This document shows, one piece after another, positions 15,488 to 24,034 of a stretch of DNA of 39,094 nt. The notes under the pieces were generated by a model. That model saw nothing but the letters and a program-made list of their open reading frames with translations. It did no database searches and was not told the origin of the DNA. This DNA comes from Sphingobacterium nematocida (GTDB lineage Bacteria > Bacteroidota > Bacteroidia > Sphingobacteriales > Sphingobacteriaceae): assembly GCF_900168125.1 (NCBI RefSeq), contig NZ_FUZF01000028.1, positions 1 to 39,094 on the forward strand, read 5' to 3'. Within the stretch, counting starts at the first letter, position 1, and every line of letters begins with the position of its first letter. A program made the position numbers and the translations under genes.

Positions 15488-16930
15488 CTATTTTGCTGAA
15501 ATGTTTATTCTGATATCTTTAAGTATAGCCCCAGCCTTGTCCCTCGCTGTCAAGACAAGAGTATTCGTGCCAGATGTATTGCCATTGTGAATAAATACCA
15601 TGTTCTTTAAATCTAAATCCAGTTGCGTAAAACGGCTTCCTTTCTTAAGCACCTCTGCCCCTTTGATAAGCCACCCGAATACAGGCAAATCCTCTACTGT
15701 ATAAATAATATCACCTGCCGAGGCTCCGCTCACCAACAAGTCGGCCGCTGAAAGCACATACATACCGCCATTGGCAACTTCAAAATCTTTCTTTTCTTCG
15801 AGTACGAGCTCCGAATCTCCGCTTGCCAACGTTGCTATTAACATCGGTGGTGCCAACGTAGGATGTTCTTTGGAGGCTATTTCATCCGTTTCATCCGATC
15901 CCGGTTGTCCATCCAACATAAAAGATTTTAAACCGGTCGGTTTTTTCTCATTGAAATAGTCCGTAAGATCAAACCTAAACGTACTGATTTTGCTAGTTTT
16001 TATAGAAGCTATTCGCGGCGAGTTCGGGAATACCGCGTTACTGAAATTCAGCGACGATTCTACCCAAGCCGTACTTGGAGTTTCAAACAGATTAAGATCC
16101 ACCCCCTTGGCCGCTGTGAAGGATACAGCCAATTGCAACTTAAGATCGGTCACAACACCTTCTTTCTTGAAGTCCGCAAAATCGAACATGAGGAAAGCCT
16201 TACGGTCATAATCTCCATTGTTACTGACATTCTTAATTTTCATCAATGTATTAGTCCCAAAATTCTTGGTAGACTCGACTCCCCCATTTACATAAGAATC
16301 ATGTTTAGCAAATATGGTATCCTGAAGCAAGTTTGGGTTTACAGCATTTGCATCCCCTGCTGGAGCAGAATAAAAGACTACAAAATTGACTACATGGATA
16401 ACTCCATTATCCGGAACCAAATTTGAAGTCCTGATCTGCCATTGCCTATTGGTGCCTTCATTAATCAACCCTACATAAGTACTGGTATGGGACAAATACA
16501 TGCTCTGGCCATTCTCCGTATCATACGCAATGGGTCTATTGCTGGGAGCAAGTGCCGGATCATTAAAATTTACAACAGATTTGACGGTATGATAGCGTAA
16601 AATATTCTTTAAAATAGGGAGTGGAATCGCAGCTATAGAGCTGTATCCGTTCTCCTTAAAATAACTTCTGAAAGCCTGGTTATTGGGCGCAATAAATGTC
16701 GCTCCAGGACCTCCTTCATACATAGCCTGAAACTGTGTACGCTCGATAGCTTCATTCAGGAGAGACAGCGAATCATTTCCTTTGATATAAGCCAAAGCCG
16801 ACATATTCAATTTGGTGTTGTCTTCGGCATAATCGTACTCAAAACTCTCTTGAATTTCACAGCTAAACACCATCACCAACATACCAATTCCCAACAGGGA
16901 ACTCGTAATTCTATATATTATCTTTCTCAT
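15488..16930 (-). CDS. FAS1 / CBM96-like / CSPG-repeat surface lipoprotein
   Basis: A 480-residue predicted surface lipoprotein (VFSC lipobox, Cys 24). Three parts are visible: a fasciclin-like (FAS1) domain at about 42-187 (ATFIAPNNQAFRSYF, ILKNILRYHTV, DNGVIHVVNFVV); a beta-sandwich at about 203-367 of the DNRLRE/CBM96-like type (DTIFAKHDSYVNGG, then RKAFLMFDFADF, AWVESSLNFSNAV); and a C-terminal CSPG/NG2-like repeat at about 375-478 (YTVEDLPVFGWLIKGAEVL, then FTQLDLDLKNMVFIHNG). It most likely binds or positions glycan for the SusCD pair, as SusE/F-like surface proteins do (inference). The ATG at 16930 lies 4 bp after the SusD stop; an upstream TTG would overlap SusD and is rejected. Confidence 0.78.
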   Translation of the reverse strand: MRKIIYRITSSLLGIGMLVMVFSCEIQESFEYDYAEDNTKLNMSALAYIKGNDSLSLLNEAIERTQFQAMYEGGPGATFIAPNNQAFRSYFKENGYSSIAAIPLPILKNILRYHTVKSVVNFNDPALAPSNRPIAYDTENGQSMYLSHTSTYVGLINEGTNRQWQIRTSNLVPDNGVIHVVNFVVFYSAPAGDANAVNPNLLQDTIFAKHDSYVNGGVESTKNFGTNTLMKIKNVSNNGDYDRKAFLMFDFADFKKEGVVTDLKLQLAVSFTAAKGVDLNLFETPSTAWVESSLNFSNAVFPNSPRIASIKTSKISTFRFDLTDYFNEKKPTGLKSFMLDGQPGSDETDEIASKEHPTLAPPMLIATLASGDSELVLEEKKDFEVANGGMYVLSAADLLVSGASAGDIIYTVEDLPVFGWLIKGAEVLKKGSRFTQLDLDLKNMVFIHNGNTSGTNTLVLTARDKAGAILKDIRINISAK

Positions 16931-16934
16931 AAGA

Positions 16935-18308
16935 CTACTTATAAAATTCGTTTTGTTCAATATTCATATTTCTTAGCGTTGCACTTTCGTGCAATGGCCA
17001 CAATAGATTAGCTTCACTAGCCAATCCATTAATAGGCTTCATGGTTGAAATCGCTGTTCCGGTACGTACAAGGTCAAACCAGCGATGACCTTCAAAGCAA
17101 AGCTCTATCGAACGCTCGTGCAACACTGCTCCGGACAGACTTCCGTAAAGATTATTAGCCGCACTTTCATCCATTACAGAAAGACCTGCACGACGGCGTA
17201 TACGATTGAGCAACTCCAATGCTTCGGCCGACTGATTTAAATAGGCATGTGCTTCCGCTTTAAGCAAAATAATGTCAGCAAGTCTTGTCAAAACGATGTT
17301 ATTAGAAGATGGATCCGGACTTTCGTCATTAAACCCCTGACCAAAAAACTTCCATATCTTGCGGGGCTGAGCTTGTGAGACATCATAGATACGTGGCTTG
17401 CGCAAGTCGCCTGTCTCTATCGATGCGATAAAGCGGGCACTAGGCACATAATCACTATCCGATCCAAGTGCGTAAAGTATTCGGAGCGCGTTTGTCTGCA
17501 CCTCATTATATCCAACCTCAAAAATGCTTTCGGTACTTACTCCCTTAACAAAGATGTCATTCCAATCGCTCATAGACACCAATGAATATTGAGAATCAGC
17601 AAGAACCTTTTCCGCAGTCGCAATTGCTTTATCGTATTTCTTTTGCCACATATAGAGCTGGGTCAAGAAAGCATACGCAGCACCTTTGGTCATCAATACG
17701 CGGTTTCGTGCACCGGAGTAACTGCTCGCACAGTTTTCGACAGCGAATAACAGGTCTTCTTCAACTTTTGCCAATACTTCTTCCGCACTATTACGTGACA
17801 CAAATACATTCTGTTCCACACTCTCATAAGGCTCGGTGACCAACGGTACATTTCCCCAAATACGAACTAGGTAAAAGTAAGCAACAGCTCTAAGCGCATG
17901 AGATTGTCCCAGCAGTTGCTTCTTTAATTCGCTATCTCCATCTCCAAATACCTGAGGGGTATATTTAATGGCATAATTGGCCCTCGATATCAGCGTGTAA
18001 AAATTGTCCCAACGCGCAGAATTTATAATAGGAGTCAATGCATTTTGTTGCAGCGCAAAAGGGTCACCTGAATGGCGTGTCGTCACATTGTCCGCTCGCC
18101 CCTCCCCCCAATAAGCGAAGTTCAGCCGAAAGAGCGACTGCATACTGTTGTAAATACCGGTTACCCCAGCCTGTGCATCACTAGGTTTCTTATAAAAGCC
18201 CTGTCCTGAAAAATTACTAATGGGATCCTTGTCTAAAAACGAATCGGAACAAGCCGAAGCGAATAGAATAACGACACTTCCCAATATATATTTAATCGAT
18301 TTTTTCAT
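16935..18308 (-). CDS. SusD/RagB-family glycan-binding lipoprotein
   Basis: A 457-residue lipoprotein (lipobox ASAC, Cys 20, followed by SDSFLDKDP, the usual SusD start). It has the SusD helical core with TPR-like pairs: GVTGIYNSMQSLFRLNFAYW, LLGQSHALRAVAYFYLVRIW (the diagnostic AxRAxxYF block), LTRLADIILLKAEAHAYLNQ and the C-terminal ELCFEGHRWFDLVRTG (FEGHRWFDLxR). It is shorter than starch SusD (about 550), so binding loops are reduced. It sits on the outer surface as the lid of the SusC transporter and binds the glycan. It starts 11 bp after SusC and is followed after 4 bp by the FAS1 protein. Confidence 0.93.
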   Translation of the reverse strand: MKKSIKYILGSVVILFASACSDSFLDKDPISNFSGQGFYKKPSDAQAGVTGIYNSMQSLFRLNFAYWGEGRADNVTTRHSGDPFALQQNALTPIINSARWDNFYTLISRANYAIKYTPQVFGDGDSELKKQLLGQSHALRAVAYFYLVRIWGNVPLVTEPYESVEQNVFVSRNSAEEVLAKVEEDLLFAVENCASSYSGARNRVLMTKGAAYAFLTQLYMWQKKYDKAIATAEKVLADSQYSLVSMSDWNDIFVKGVSTESIFEVGYNEVQTNALRILYALGSDSDYVPSARFIASIETGDLRKPRIYDVSQAQPRKIWKFFGQGFNDESPDPSSNNIVLTRLADIILLKAEAHAYLNQSAEALELLNRIRRRAGLSVMDESAANNLYGSLSGAVLHERSIELCFEGHRWFDLVRTGTAISTMKPINGLASEANLLWPLHESATLRNMNIEQNEFYK

Positions 18309-18319
18309 GGTTAATAAAA

Positions 18320-21300
18320 TTAAAGTCCAAAAGTTAAACCAAACATGAACGTACGACTTTGAGGATACGAACCTTCATCCAAACCTACCCGAAGTCCTGA
18401 ATAGGAGTTTACATCGGGATCAAATCCGGTATACTTAGTCCATGTAATTAAATTTGTCGCAGTTACGAAAGCGTCAACCTTGTGTAAACCGATACGCTTT
18501 ACCCAATTGGAATCAAATGTATATCTCAGGTTGACGTTCTTCAACTTAATATACGATCCATCCTCTACCCATCTACTTTGTACCCTACTGTCCGACTGTT
18601 TCGGATCATCCCGAATCAATCTAGGAAAATCCGTAATGTCTCCCTGTTGCCGCCATCTGCTCAAAGCATCTGTCGAAAGATTGTTGTATCGTACAATGGA
18701 ATTACGTTGGTGATTTAGCTCGCTATAAATCTGATTACCTACCGAATACTGAAAAAATACATTTAAGTGGAAATTTTTGTAACTAAAATCGTTGGATATT
18801 CCTCCGAAATATTTGGGTTCAGCATAACCAATGATTTCTCTATCGTCTTGATTGATTACGTTATCATTATTTACATCTTTCCAAATCGGATCTCCACCGA
18901 CAAACACAGGACCATTTGCACCATGTGTTAAGCCGTTGACATTATCTTCATCGCGCGCATATACACCCTGAAATTGCCAGCCGTAAAACACGCCGATAGG
19001 CAATCCTACCTGCAAGATATGGAAAGCGCCATTCTGAATGTATCCATTAGTCAATACATCTTCTGGCAACGAAGTTACTTTATTTCGATTCAAACTGACA
19101 TTCACATTCGTATTCCAGCTAAATGCGCCCTGGAGGTTACGTGTCTGAAGACTAAACTCAAGACCTCTATTCTCTATAGAACCTATATTTCTAGTCACAT
19201 ACTCAAATCCTGTTGTGCTCGGAAGCGGAACATTGTACAACAGATCTTTTGTCTTTTTCAGATAAGCATCGGTTGAGAATAATATTCTATTGCTCAAGAA
19301 ACCCAATTCCAAACCTAGATTATACTGATGGGTAGTCTCCCAGGTAAGGCTCGCATTAGGCATGACGGTAGGTGCAGCTCCCGAAAAATCCAAATAATTA
19401 GTACCTAGGCTAAATTCTCCTTGCGAAGTATAATCTCCAATAGCTTCATTACCGGTACTTCCTAAACTAAAGCGCAGTTTACCATCGCTAAGCCATCCCA
19501 AATCCTTGACTCCATTTTCTTCGATAAAACGCCAGCCTGCGGATGCAGACGGGAAAAAGCCAAAACGTTTGTCTTTTCCAAAGCGGGACGAACCATCCGA
19601 ACGAAGATTAAACTCTAAAAGGTATTTACCAAGATAATCATAGGTCAATCGTCCAAAATAGGATTGCATAGCATGCTCCGAAGCTACGTTAACACCTTGA
19701 TTTGTAATAATGGATGCACCATTTAATGTTCGGATATCATCACTTGCGAAATAAGAACCATCCAGCCCGGTACGGTCGTATCGCCATTTTTGAAAACTCA
19801 CACCCGCTACAGCACCAAAATTATGTGCATTGCCCACACTTTTGGTGTATGTAAAATAACTCTCATTACCCCAGGTCAAGTTACCAGAAGAACGTACGCC
19901 ACCGGTATTATACCCCTCCCTATAGTCGAGGATAGACGGCATAAATTCATCTTCCTTCATCGCAATATAATCCAAGTTGAAATTACTTCTAAACTTGAGA
20001 TCTTTGAGAAGATCAATTTCTAAATATTGACTACCTATGATACGATTGCTTTTATTTAGATTGGTGGCAAACAAAGCCATTCCAACTGGATTCCTTTGTC
20101 CGATCATATAGCCATTAAGAGAGCCGTCAGGCAGATACATAGACATATTGGGTGGACGAACCAATAAACTGCGGATAATACTCAGGTTTCCAGAGCCTGC
20201 TGCATTCGTCCGGTTATTGACAGCATTGGTATAAGAAATGCTTTGCCCTATACGAACCCGGTCAGAGATATTAAAGTCTACATTCAATCGAGAAGTAAAA
20301 CGCTTGTAATTCGAGTTAAGAATTACGCCGTCCTGGTCCAAGTAAGAAGAACTCCAAGCATATTTAGTCCCTTGATTACCTCCACGTACAGAAAGGTCAA
20401 TTTTGTATTGTTTTGCTGTGCGCATAAGAGCATCCTGCCAATCTACGTCGCCGTTATTCATCGGATTTAAGGAGTCTATGAGGGTGTAATAAGGCTCTTC
20501 TGGTACAGCCAAAGCGTTATAAGAATCCAAAACAGCTTCTCTATATTGCCTAGCATTCAAAACGCTAAGCTTTCGGGTAAGCGAACTCACACCAGTAGTA
20601 GCATTAAGCAACACCTCAGGTTTGCCTTCTGCACCACGCTTGGTCGTAATCATAACGACCCCATTGGCCGCCCGCGAACCGTAGATTGCTGTAGAAGCGG
20701 CGTCTTTCAGAATTTCAATTGAAGCAATATCGTTCGGATTTATATCAGCCATTGGATTTAATCCCGAACTTTCTGTACCATTTAAAGAAGATATTGAATT
20801 GGATTCAATAGGAATACCATCAACAACAAACAGCGGATTGTTGCCCGAATTCAAAGAAGAATTTCCACGTACCCGTATTGTCATCTCCCCACCAGGAGCC
20901 CCCGAATTAGACGATACCTGAACCCCAGCAGCCCTACCTTGTAAGATTGAAATCGGATCCTGTAAAGTCGTCTTCTCAATCTCAGAAGCACCAACCGACA
21001 CAACAGACCCTGTCAAATTTCTCTTTTTTTGGCGTCCGTATCCAACAACTACCGTTTCTTCTATCTCTGTAGCCAGATTCGATAATTCGATAACATATTC
21101 CGTACGAGCGTCTACTTTTACAGTCTGACTCGTATATCCTAAAAAAGAAAATACGATGGACTGTCCTTCAGACAGCTCACTCAATACAAAAGCCCCTTGG
21201 CTATCCGTACTCACACCGGTATTTTGCCCTGTGAGCTTCACACTCACTCCCGGTAAGGGCTCTTTGGTACTTGCGTCAATCACCTTTCCGGATACACGCT

Positions 21301-21415
21301 TCTGTTGTGCAACAACTCGATCGGGAGTAATCGCCAATACACACAAAAGCCAAAACGTAAGGGAAAATGCACATGCACCCCATTTAAATTTACGATGGTT
21401 AGCAGTAAATATCAT
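18320..21415 (-). CDS. SusC/RagA-family TonB-dependent outer-membrane transporter
   Basis: A 1031-residue outer-membrane channel that imports oligosaccharides with SusD and TonB energy. After a signal-like N terminus it has a carboxypeptidase-regulatory-like domain (about 39-112, VSGKVIDASTKEPLPGVSV), the SusC TonB-box region EETVVVGYG (119-127), a plug (ISILQGRAAGVQV, PLFVVDGIPI, ILKDAASTAIYGSRAANGVV) and a long barrel ending in a terminal aromatic/Leu strand (TFMFGLTFGL). No N-terminal STN signalling domain is seen, so it is not the anti-sigma-coupled type; control is more likely by the divergent LacI regulator. First gene of arm one, with operator 21483-21496 over its predicted -33 region. 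Confidence 0.95.
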   Translation of the reverse strand: MIFTANHRKFKWGACAFSLTFWLLCVLAITPDRVVAQQKRVSGKVIDASTKEPLPGVSVKLTGQNTGVSTDSQGAFVLSELSEGQSIVFSFLGYTSQTVKVDARTEYVIELSNLATEIEETVVVGYGRQKKRNLTGSVVSVGASEIEKTTLQDPISILQGRAAGVQVSSNSGAPGGEMTIRVRGNSSLNSGNNPLFVVDGIPIESNSISSLNGTESSGLNPMADINPNDIASIEILKDAASTAIYGSRAANGVVMITTKRGAEGKPEVLLNATTGVSSLTRKLSVLNARQYREAVLDSYNALAVPEEPYYTLIDSLNPMNNGDVDWQDALMRTAKQYKIDLSVRGGNQGTKYAWSSSYLDQDGVILNSNYKRFTSRLNVDFNISDRVRIGQSISYTNAVNNRTNAAGSGNLSIIRSLLVRPPNMSMYLPDGSLNGYMIGQRNPVGMALFATNLNKSNRIIGSQYLEIDLLKDLKFRSNFNLDYIAMKEDEFMPSILDYREGYNTGGVRSSGNLTWGNESYFTYTKSVGNAHNFGAVAGVSFQKWRYDRTGLDGSYFASDDIRTLNGASIITNQGVNVASEHAMQSYFGRLTYDYLGKYLLEFNLRSDGSSRFGKDKRFGFFPSASAGWRFIEENGVKDLGWLSDGKLRFSLGSTGNEAIGDYTSQGEFSLGTNYLDFSGAAPTVMPNASLTWETTHQYNLGLELGFLSNRILFSTDAYLKKTKDLLYNVPLPSTTGFEYVTRNIGSIENRGLEFSLQTRNLQGAFSWNTNVNVSLNRNKVTSLPEDVLTNGYIQNGAFHILQVGLPIGVFYGWQFQGVYARDEDNVNGLTHGANGPVFVGGDPIWKDVNNDNVINQDDREIIGYAEPKYFGGISNDFSYKNFHLNVFFQYSVGNQIYSELNHQRNSIVRYNNLSTDALSRWRQQGDITDFPRLIRDDPKQSDSRVQSRWVEDGSYIKLKNVNLRYTFDSNWVKRIGLHKVDAFVTATNLITWTKYTGFDPDVNSYSGLRVGLDEGSYPQSRTFMFGLTFGL

Positions 21416-21456
21416 AATGCAGATTTTAAGTTTATATCATCTGTTATTTGTCGTAA

Positions 21457-21488
21457 GCAAGGTATAAAAAAAACAAATCTTATGCAAA
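21457..21488 (-). promoter_or_regulatory. Probable promoter of the susC-to-nagB operon
   Basis: On the minus strand TTTG (21488-21485) and TACCTTGC (21464-21457, 7 of 8 to TAnnTTTG) are 20 nt apart. The -33 element lies inside palindrome 21483-21496, so a bound repressor would block the promoter directly. Leader about 35 nt. Confidence 0.5.
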
Positions 21489-21496
21489 CAATTGCA
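21483..21496. promoter_or_regulatory. LacI-type operator candidate 1 (susC side)
   Basis: TGCAAACAATTGCA is a near-palindrome (TGCAA/TTGCA arms) and shares 13 of 14 bases with the site at 21548. Its placement on the susC -33 element suggests repression of the PUL arm until inducer is present. Confidence 0.6.
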
Positions 21497-21547
21497 CAAA
21501 ATATTTAAAAAACACAATAAAAACATAATAAAACCCAACATAATCAA

Positions 21548-21561
21548 TGCAAACATTTGCA
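21548..21561. promoter_or_regulatory. LacI-type operator candidate 2 (regulator side)
   Basis: TGCAAA-CA-TTTGCA is a perfect palindrome with 6-bp arms. The centre is 65 bp from site 1, close to six helical turns, which would allow a looped tetramer. Two promoters could serve the lacI gene: TTTG 21556-21559 with AATATTTG 21580-21587 (20 nt apart, -33 inside this operator), or TTTG 21584-21587 with TAACTTCG 21607-21614 (19 nt). I cannot choose between them. Confidence 0.6.
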
Positions 21562-21639
21562 CAAATAATTACACAAACTAATATTTGATTTCAAGAAAAT
21601 TTGGACTAACTTCGAAAAACATAAAGCAGAAAACCCGTC

Positions 21640-22683
21640 ATGAAAAAAAAGGAAACATCACGTATCACGATAAAAGATATAGCTAAATCGCTTAATCTTT
21701 CTACCGCTACAATATCACGTGTACTTTCTAACCACCCTGCAATTAGTGAAAGCACAAAAAAAATAGTCAATGATAAAGTAAAAGAATTGGGTTTTTCATT
21801 GGACCCTATAGCTTCAAGTTTCAGGAGCAAAAAAACAAAATCAATTGGTGTGATATGCCCTCGGATAGACATTGACTTCCACTCTAAGGTAATCAGTGGT
21901 ATAGAAGAATATGCCTACAAACAAGGCTATCAAATTACAATCTTTCAATCCCATGATTCTTACGTAAAGGAAAAGGAGATTGTACAGATGCTGGAAACCT
22001 CTCTGGCCGCTGGTATTATCATATGCCCGGGATTGGAAACAAAAAGATATGAACATTTAAAAAAGCTGAGCAAATCCAATATACCCCTAGTCGTGTACGA
22101 CCGTAGCAGTGAAAATTTAAAAGCTAGCAAAGTAATTATCAATGATTTTGAAGCTTCTTACAACGCCACATCTCACCTAATAAAACAAGGATGCAAAAAC
22201 ATTGCACACATAGCTGGAAATCAAAATGTTGACATATTTAAATTTAGACTAGCAGGATTCAAAAAGGCATTAACCCAACAACAGCTCCATATCCACGAAC
22301 AGCTTATTCGCGAGACAAAAAACTTAAGCTATGAGGAAGGAAAAACGCAGGCCGAAGCACTTCTTCAATGTAACCCAAGACCTGATGGGATCGTTTGCGC
22401 CAACGATTACACCGCAGCAGCAGCACTGAAAGTATTTAAAAACAATGGATTGCGTATCCCTGAAGACGTAGCCATTATCGGATTTAGCAACTACCCGATA
22501 TCTTCTATACTTGAGCCACAGATCTCAACAATTGATGACAGCTCCTATGACATGGGACTTGTAGCAGCCAAAATACTCATCCAACAGATTGAAGACAAAG
22601 ACATGCAGAAAATGGACTACCAGGAAATCATTATTAAAACAAATCTCCTGGTACGTGGCTCTTCTGACAGAAGTCAAATTTAA
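21640..22683 (+). CDS. LacI-family transcriptional regulator of the PUL
   Basis: A 347-residue cytoplasmic repressor or activator. The N-terminal helix-turn-helix is ITIKDIAKSLNLSTATISRV with the hinge helix region that follows (SNHPAISESTKKIVNDKV), then a periplasmic-binding-protein-like sensor (SIGVICPRIDIDFHSKVISG, GIIICPGLE, DGIVCANDYTAAAALKVFKN, VAIIGFSNYPISSILEPQIS). The GFxxxPxSxxxxPxxS end is typical of LacI proteins that bind a sugar. It is divergent from susC, with two matching palindromes between, so it most likely controls arm one and itself. It converges on the MFS transporter gene, sharing a hairpin with that gene's 3' end. Confidence 0.93.
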   Translation: MKKKETSRITIKDIAKSLNLSTATISRVLSNHPAISESTKKIVNDKVKELGFSLDPIASSFRSKKTKSIGVICPRIDIDFHSKVISGIEEYAYKQGYQITIFQSHDSYVKEKEIVQMLETSLAAGIIICPGLETKRYEHLKKLSKSNIPLVVYDRSSENLKASKVIINDFEASYNATSHLIKQGCKNIAHIAGNQNVDIFKFRLAGFKKALTQQQLHIHEQLIRETKNLSYEEGKTQAEALLQCNPRPDGIVCANDYTAAAALKVFKNNGLRIPEDVAIIGFSNYPISSILEPQISTIDDSSYDMGLVAAKILIQQIEDKDMQKMDYQEIIIKTNLLVRGSSDRSQI

Positions 22684-22691
22684 ATTTTAAG

Positions 22692-22725
22692 AGCTGGAAA
22701 ACCTGTGCTAGGTTGTCCAGCTTTT
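22692..22725 (+). terminator. Terminator after the lacI regulator
   Basis: A two-part stem, AGCTGG (22692-22697) with CCAGCT (22717-22722) and AACCT (22700-22704) with AGGTT (22710-22714), is followed on the plus strand by a short T run (22722-22725). It ends lacI transcription and overlaps the last codons of the convergent MFS gene. The minus strand lacks a clear T tract, so it may not stop the MFS transcript well. Confidence 0.65.
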
Positions 22726-24030
22726 AACTTTAAAACCGTAGAAACTGTAATAGATTAAGTAGGCATAGCAAGGCAAAAGCACTACATATGCCTCTTTCAG
22801 GCCGATACTATCTGCAAAAAAACCATACAACAACGGCATAATTGCATTTCCACACAAGGCCATCACCAACAGCGAAGCTCCAATTTTAAGAAATCTTCCC
22901 AATCCAGATAAAGCCAGTGGCCATACTCCCGCCCAAATCATTGAATTTGCAAATCCCAGCAACACCAAAAACCATACGGAAATATCCATACTGTAGCCAA
23001 AAACACTAACATTTCCAGACAGGATCATAATAGCAAACGAAAATAAAAAACCCAATACCGTACATACCCTAAGGGCAATTAACTGACTTAAAAAACGCGG
23101 TATAACAAGGATACCCAACAAATATCCGACGATGGTAGCTGTAAGGGTATACGATGGAAATATTTTTGCATCCGCAAACGAGAGCCCAGCATGTTGTGCA
23201 TAACCAATAATGCTATCCACCGCAATAACCTGGGATCCAACATGAAAAAAAATAGCGACACTGCCGAGTACTAAATGCGGGAATTGCAACAAACTCGTTT
23301 TAGGGACATTTCCGCCTTTCATTTCTTCTTCCTCTCCATCGGTATGAATTTCAGGAAGCGGCGAAAACTTGACTAATAATCCCAAGACAACGAGAATCAC
23401 CGACACCATGGTATAGGGTAAAATAACCCTATCCAATAAACCATTGACAGCCAATTCTCTTTGTGATGCCGACATTTGCGCTAAACTATCCAAAATCACC
23501 TGGTCTTCAGGACGCAATACAATCGCAGCGAACAATAGCGGGGCTAAGATTCCAGCAAGTTTGTTGCTGATCCCCATAATACTGAATCGCTGTGCTGCGC
23601 GCTCTTTATCACCAAGAATGGTTACATAGGGATTTGCAGCAGTCTGTAGTATAGAAAGACCTATACCTAACGTAAATAACCCAACCAAAAAAAGTGGATA
23701 ATATTGCATAGCTCCTGCAGGAACGAATAATGCTGCCCCAATCGCCATCACAAAAAAACCAATCATTATCCCTTTTTTGAACCCCACATAACGCAATAAG
23801 TACCCCGAAGGAATGGACATTACCAAATAGGCAATATAAAATGCGAAAGCCACTAAATAAGACTCGAAATGATTGAGTTCAAAAGCCCCTTTAAAATAGG
23901 GTATCAATATGGCATTAATCCAGGTCACAAACCCAAAAACAAAAAACAAGGAGACTATAATACCTATGGATACAATCTCTTGGCGCTTTGACAAACTTGT
24001 CACGGACACCGAATCTGAACTATTCTTCAT
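22708..24030 (-). CDS. FucP-type MFS sugar transporter (probable GlcNAc importer)
   Basis: A 440-residue inner-membrane H+-sugar symporter with about 12 helices. SLFFVFGFVTWINAILIPYF (about 28-47) and the GLFTLGIGLSILQTAANPYV segment (about 116-135) are FucP/NagP-family hallmarks. Bacteroidota use such transporters for fucose, glucose, galactose or GlcNAc. Position after two GH20 genes and behind nagA makes GlcNAc the best guess, as with Shewanella NagP, but sequence alone does not fix the sugar. It brings in unphosphorylated sugar, so a cytosolic kinase must act before NagA. Last gene of arm two; it starts 4 bp after the large GH20 ends. Confidence 0.85.
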   Translation of the reverse strand: MKNSSDSVSVTSLSKRQEIVSIGIIVSLFFVFGFVTWINAILIPYFKGAFELNHFESYLVAFAFYIAYLVMSIPSGYLLRYVGFKKGIMIGFFVMAIGAALFVPAGAMQYYPLFLVGLFTLGIGLSILQTAANPYVTILGDKERAAQRFSIMGISNKLAGILAPLLFAAIVLRPEDQVILDSLAQMSASQRELAVNGLLDRVILPYTMVSVILVVLGLLVKFSPLPEIHTDGEEEEMKGGNVPKTSLLQFPHLVLGSVAIFFHVGSQVIAVDSIIGYAQHAGLSFADAKIFPSYTLTATIVGYLLGILVIPRFLSQLIALRVCTVLGFLFSFAIMILSGNVSVFGYSMDISVWFLVLLGFANSMIWAGVWPLALSGLGRFLKIGASLLVMALCGNAIMPLLYGFFADSIGLKEAYVVLLPCYAYLIYYSFYGFKVKSWTT

Positions 24031-24034
24031 CTTA

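Noticed and set aside
16930..16960. TTG start giving a longer FAS1 protein
   Set aside because: It would overlap the SusD gene and put polar residues before the signal peptide; the ATG at 16930 directly precedes a proper lipoprotein signal.
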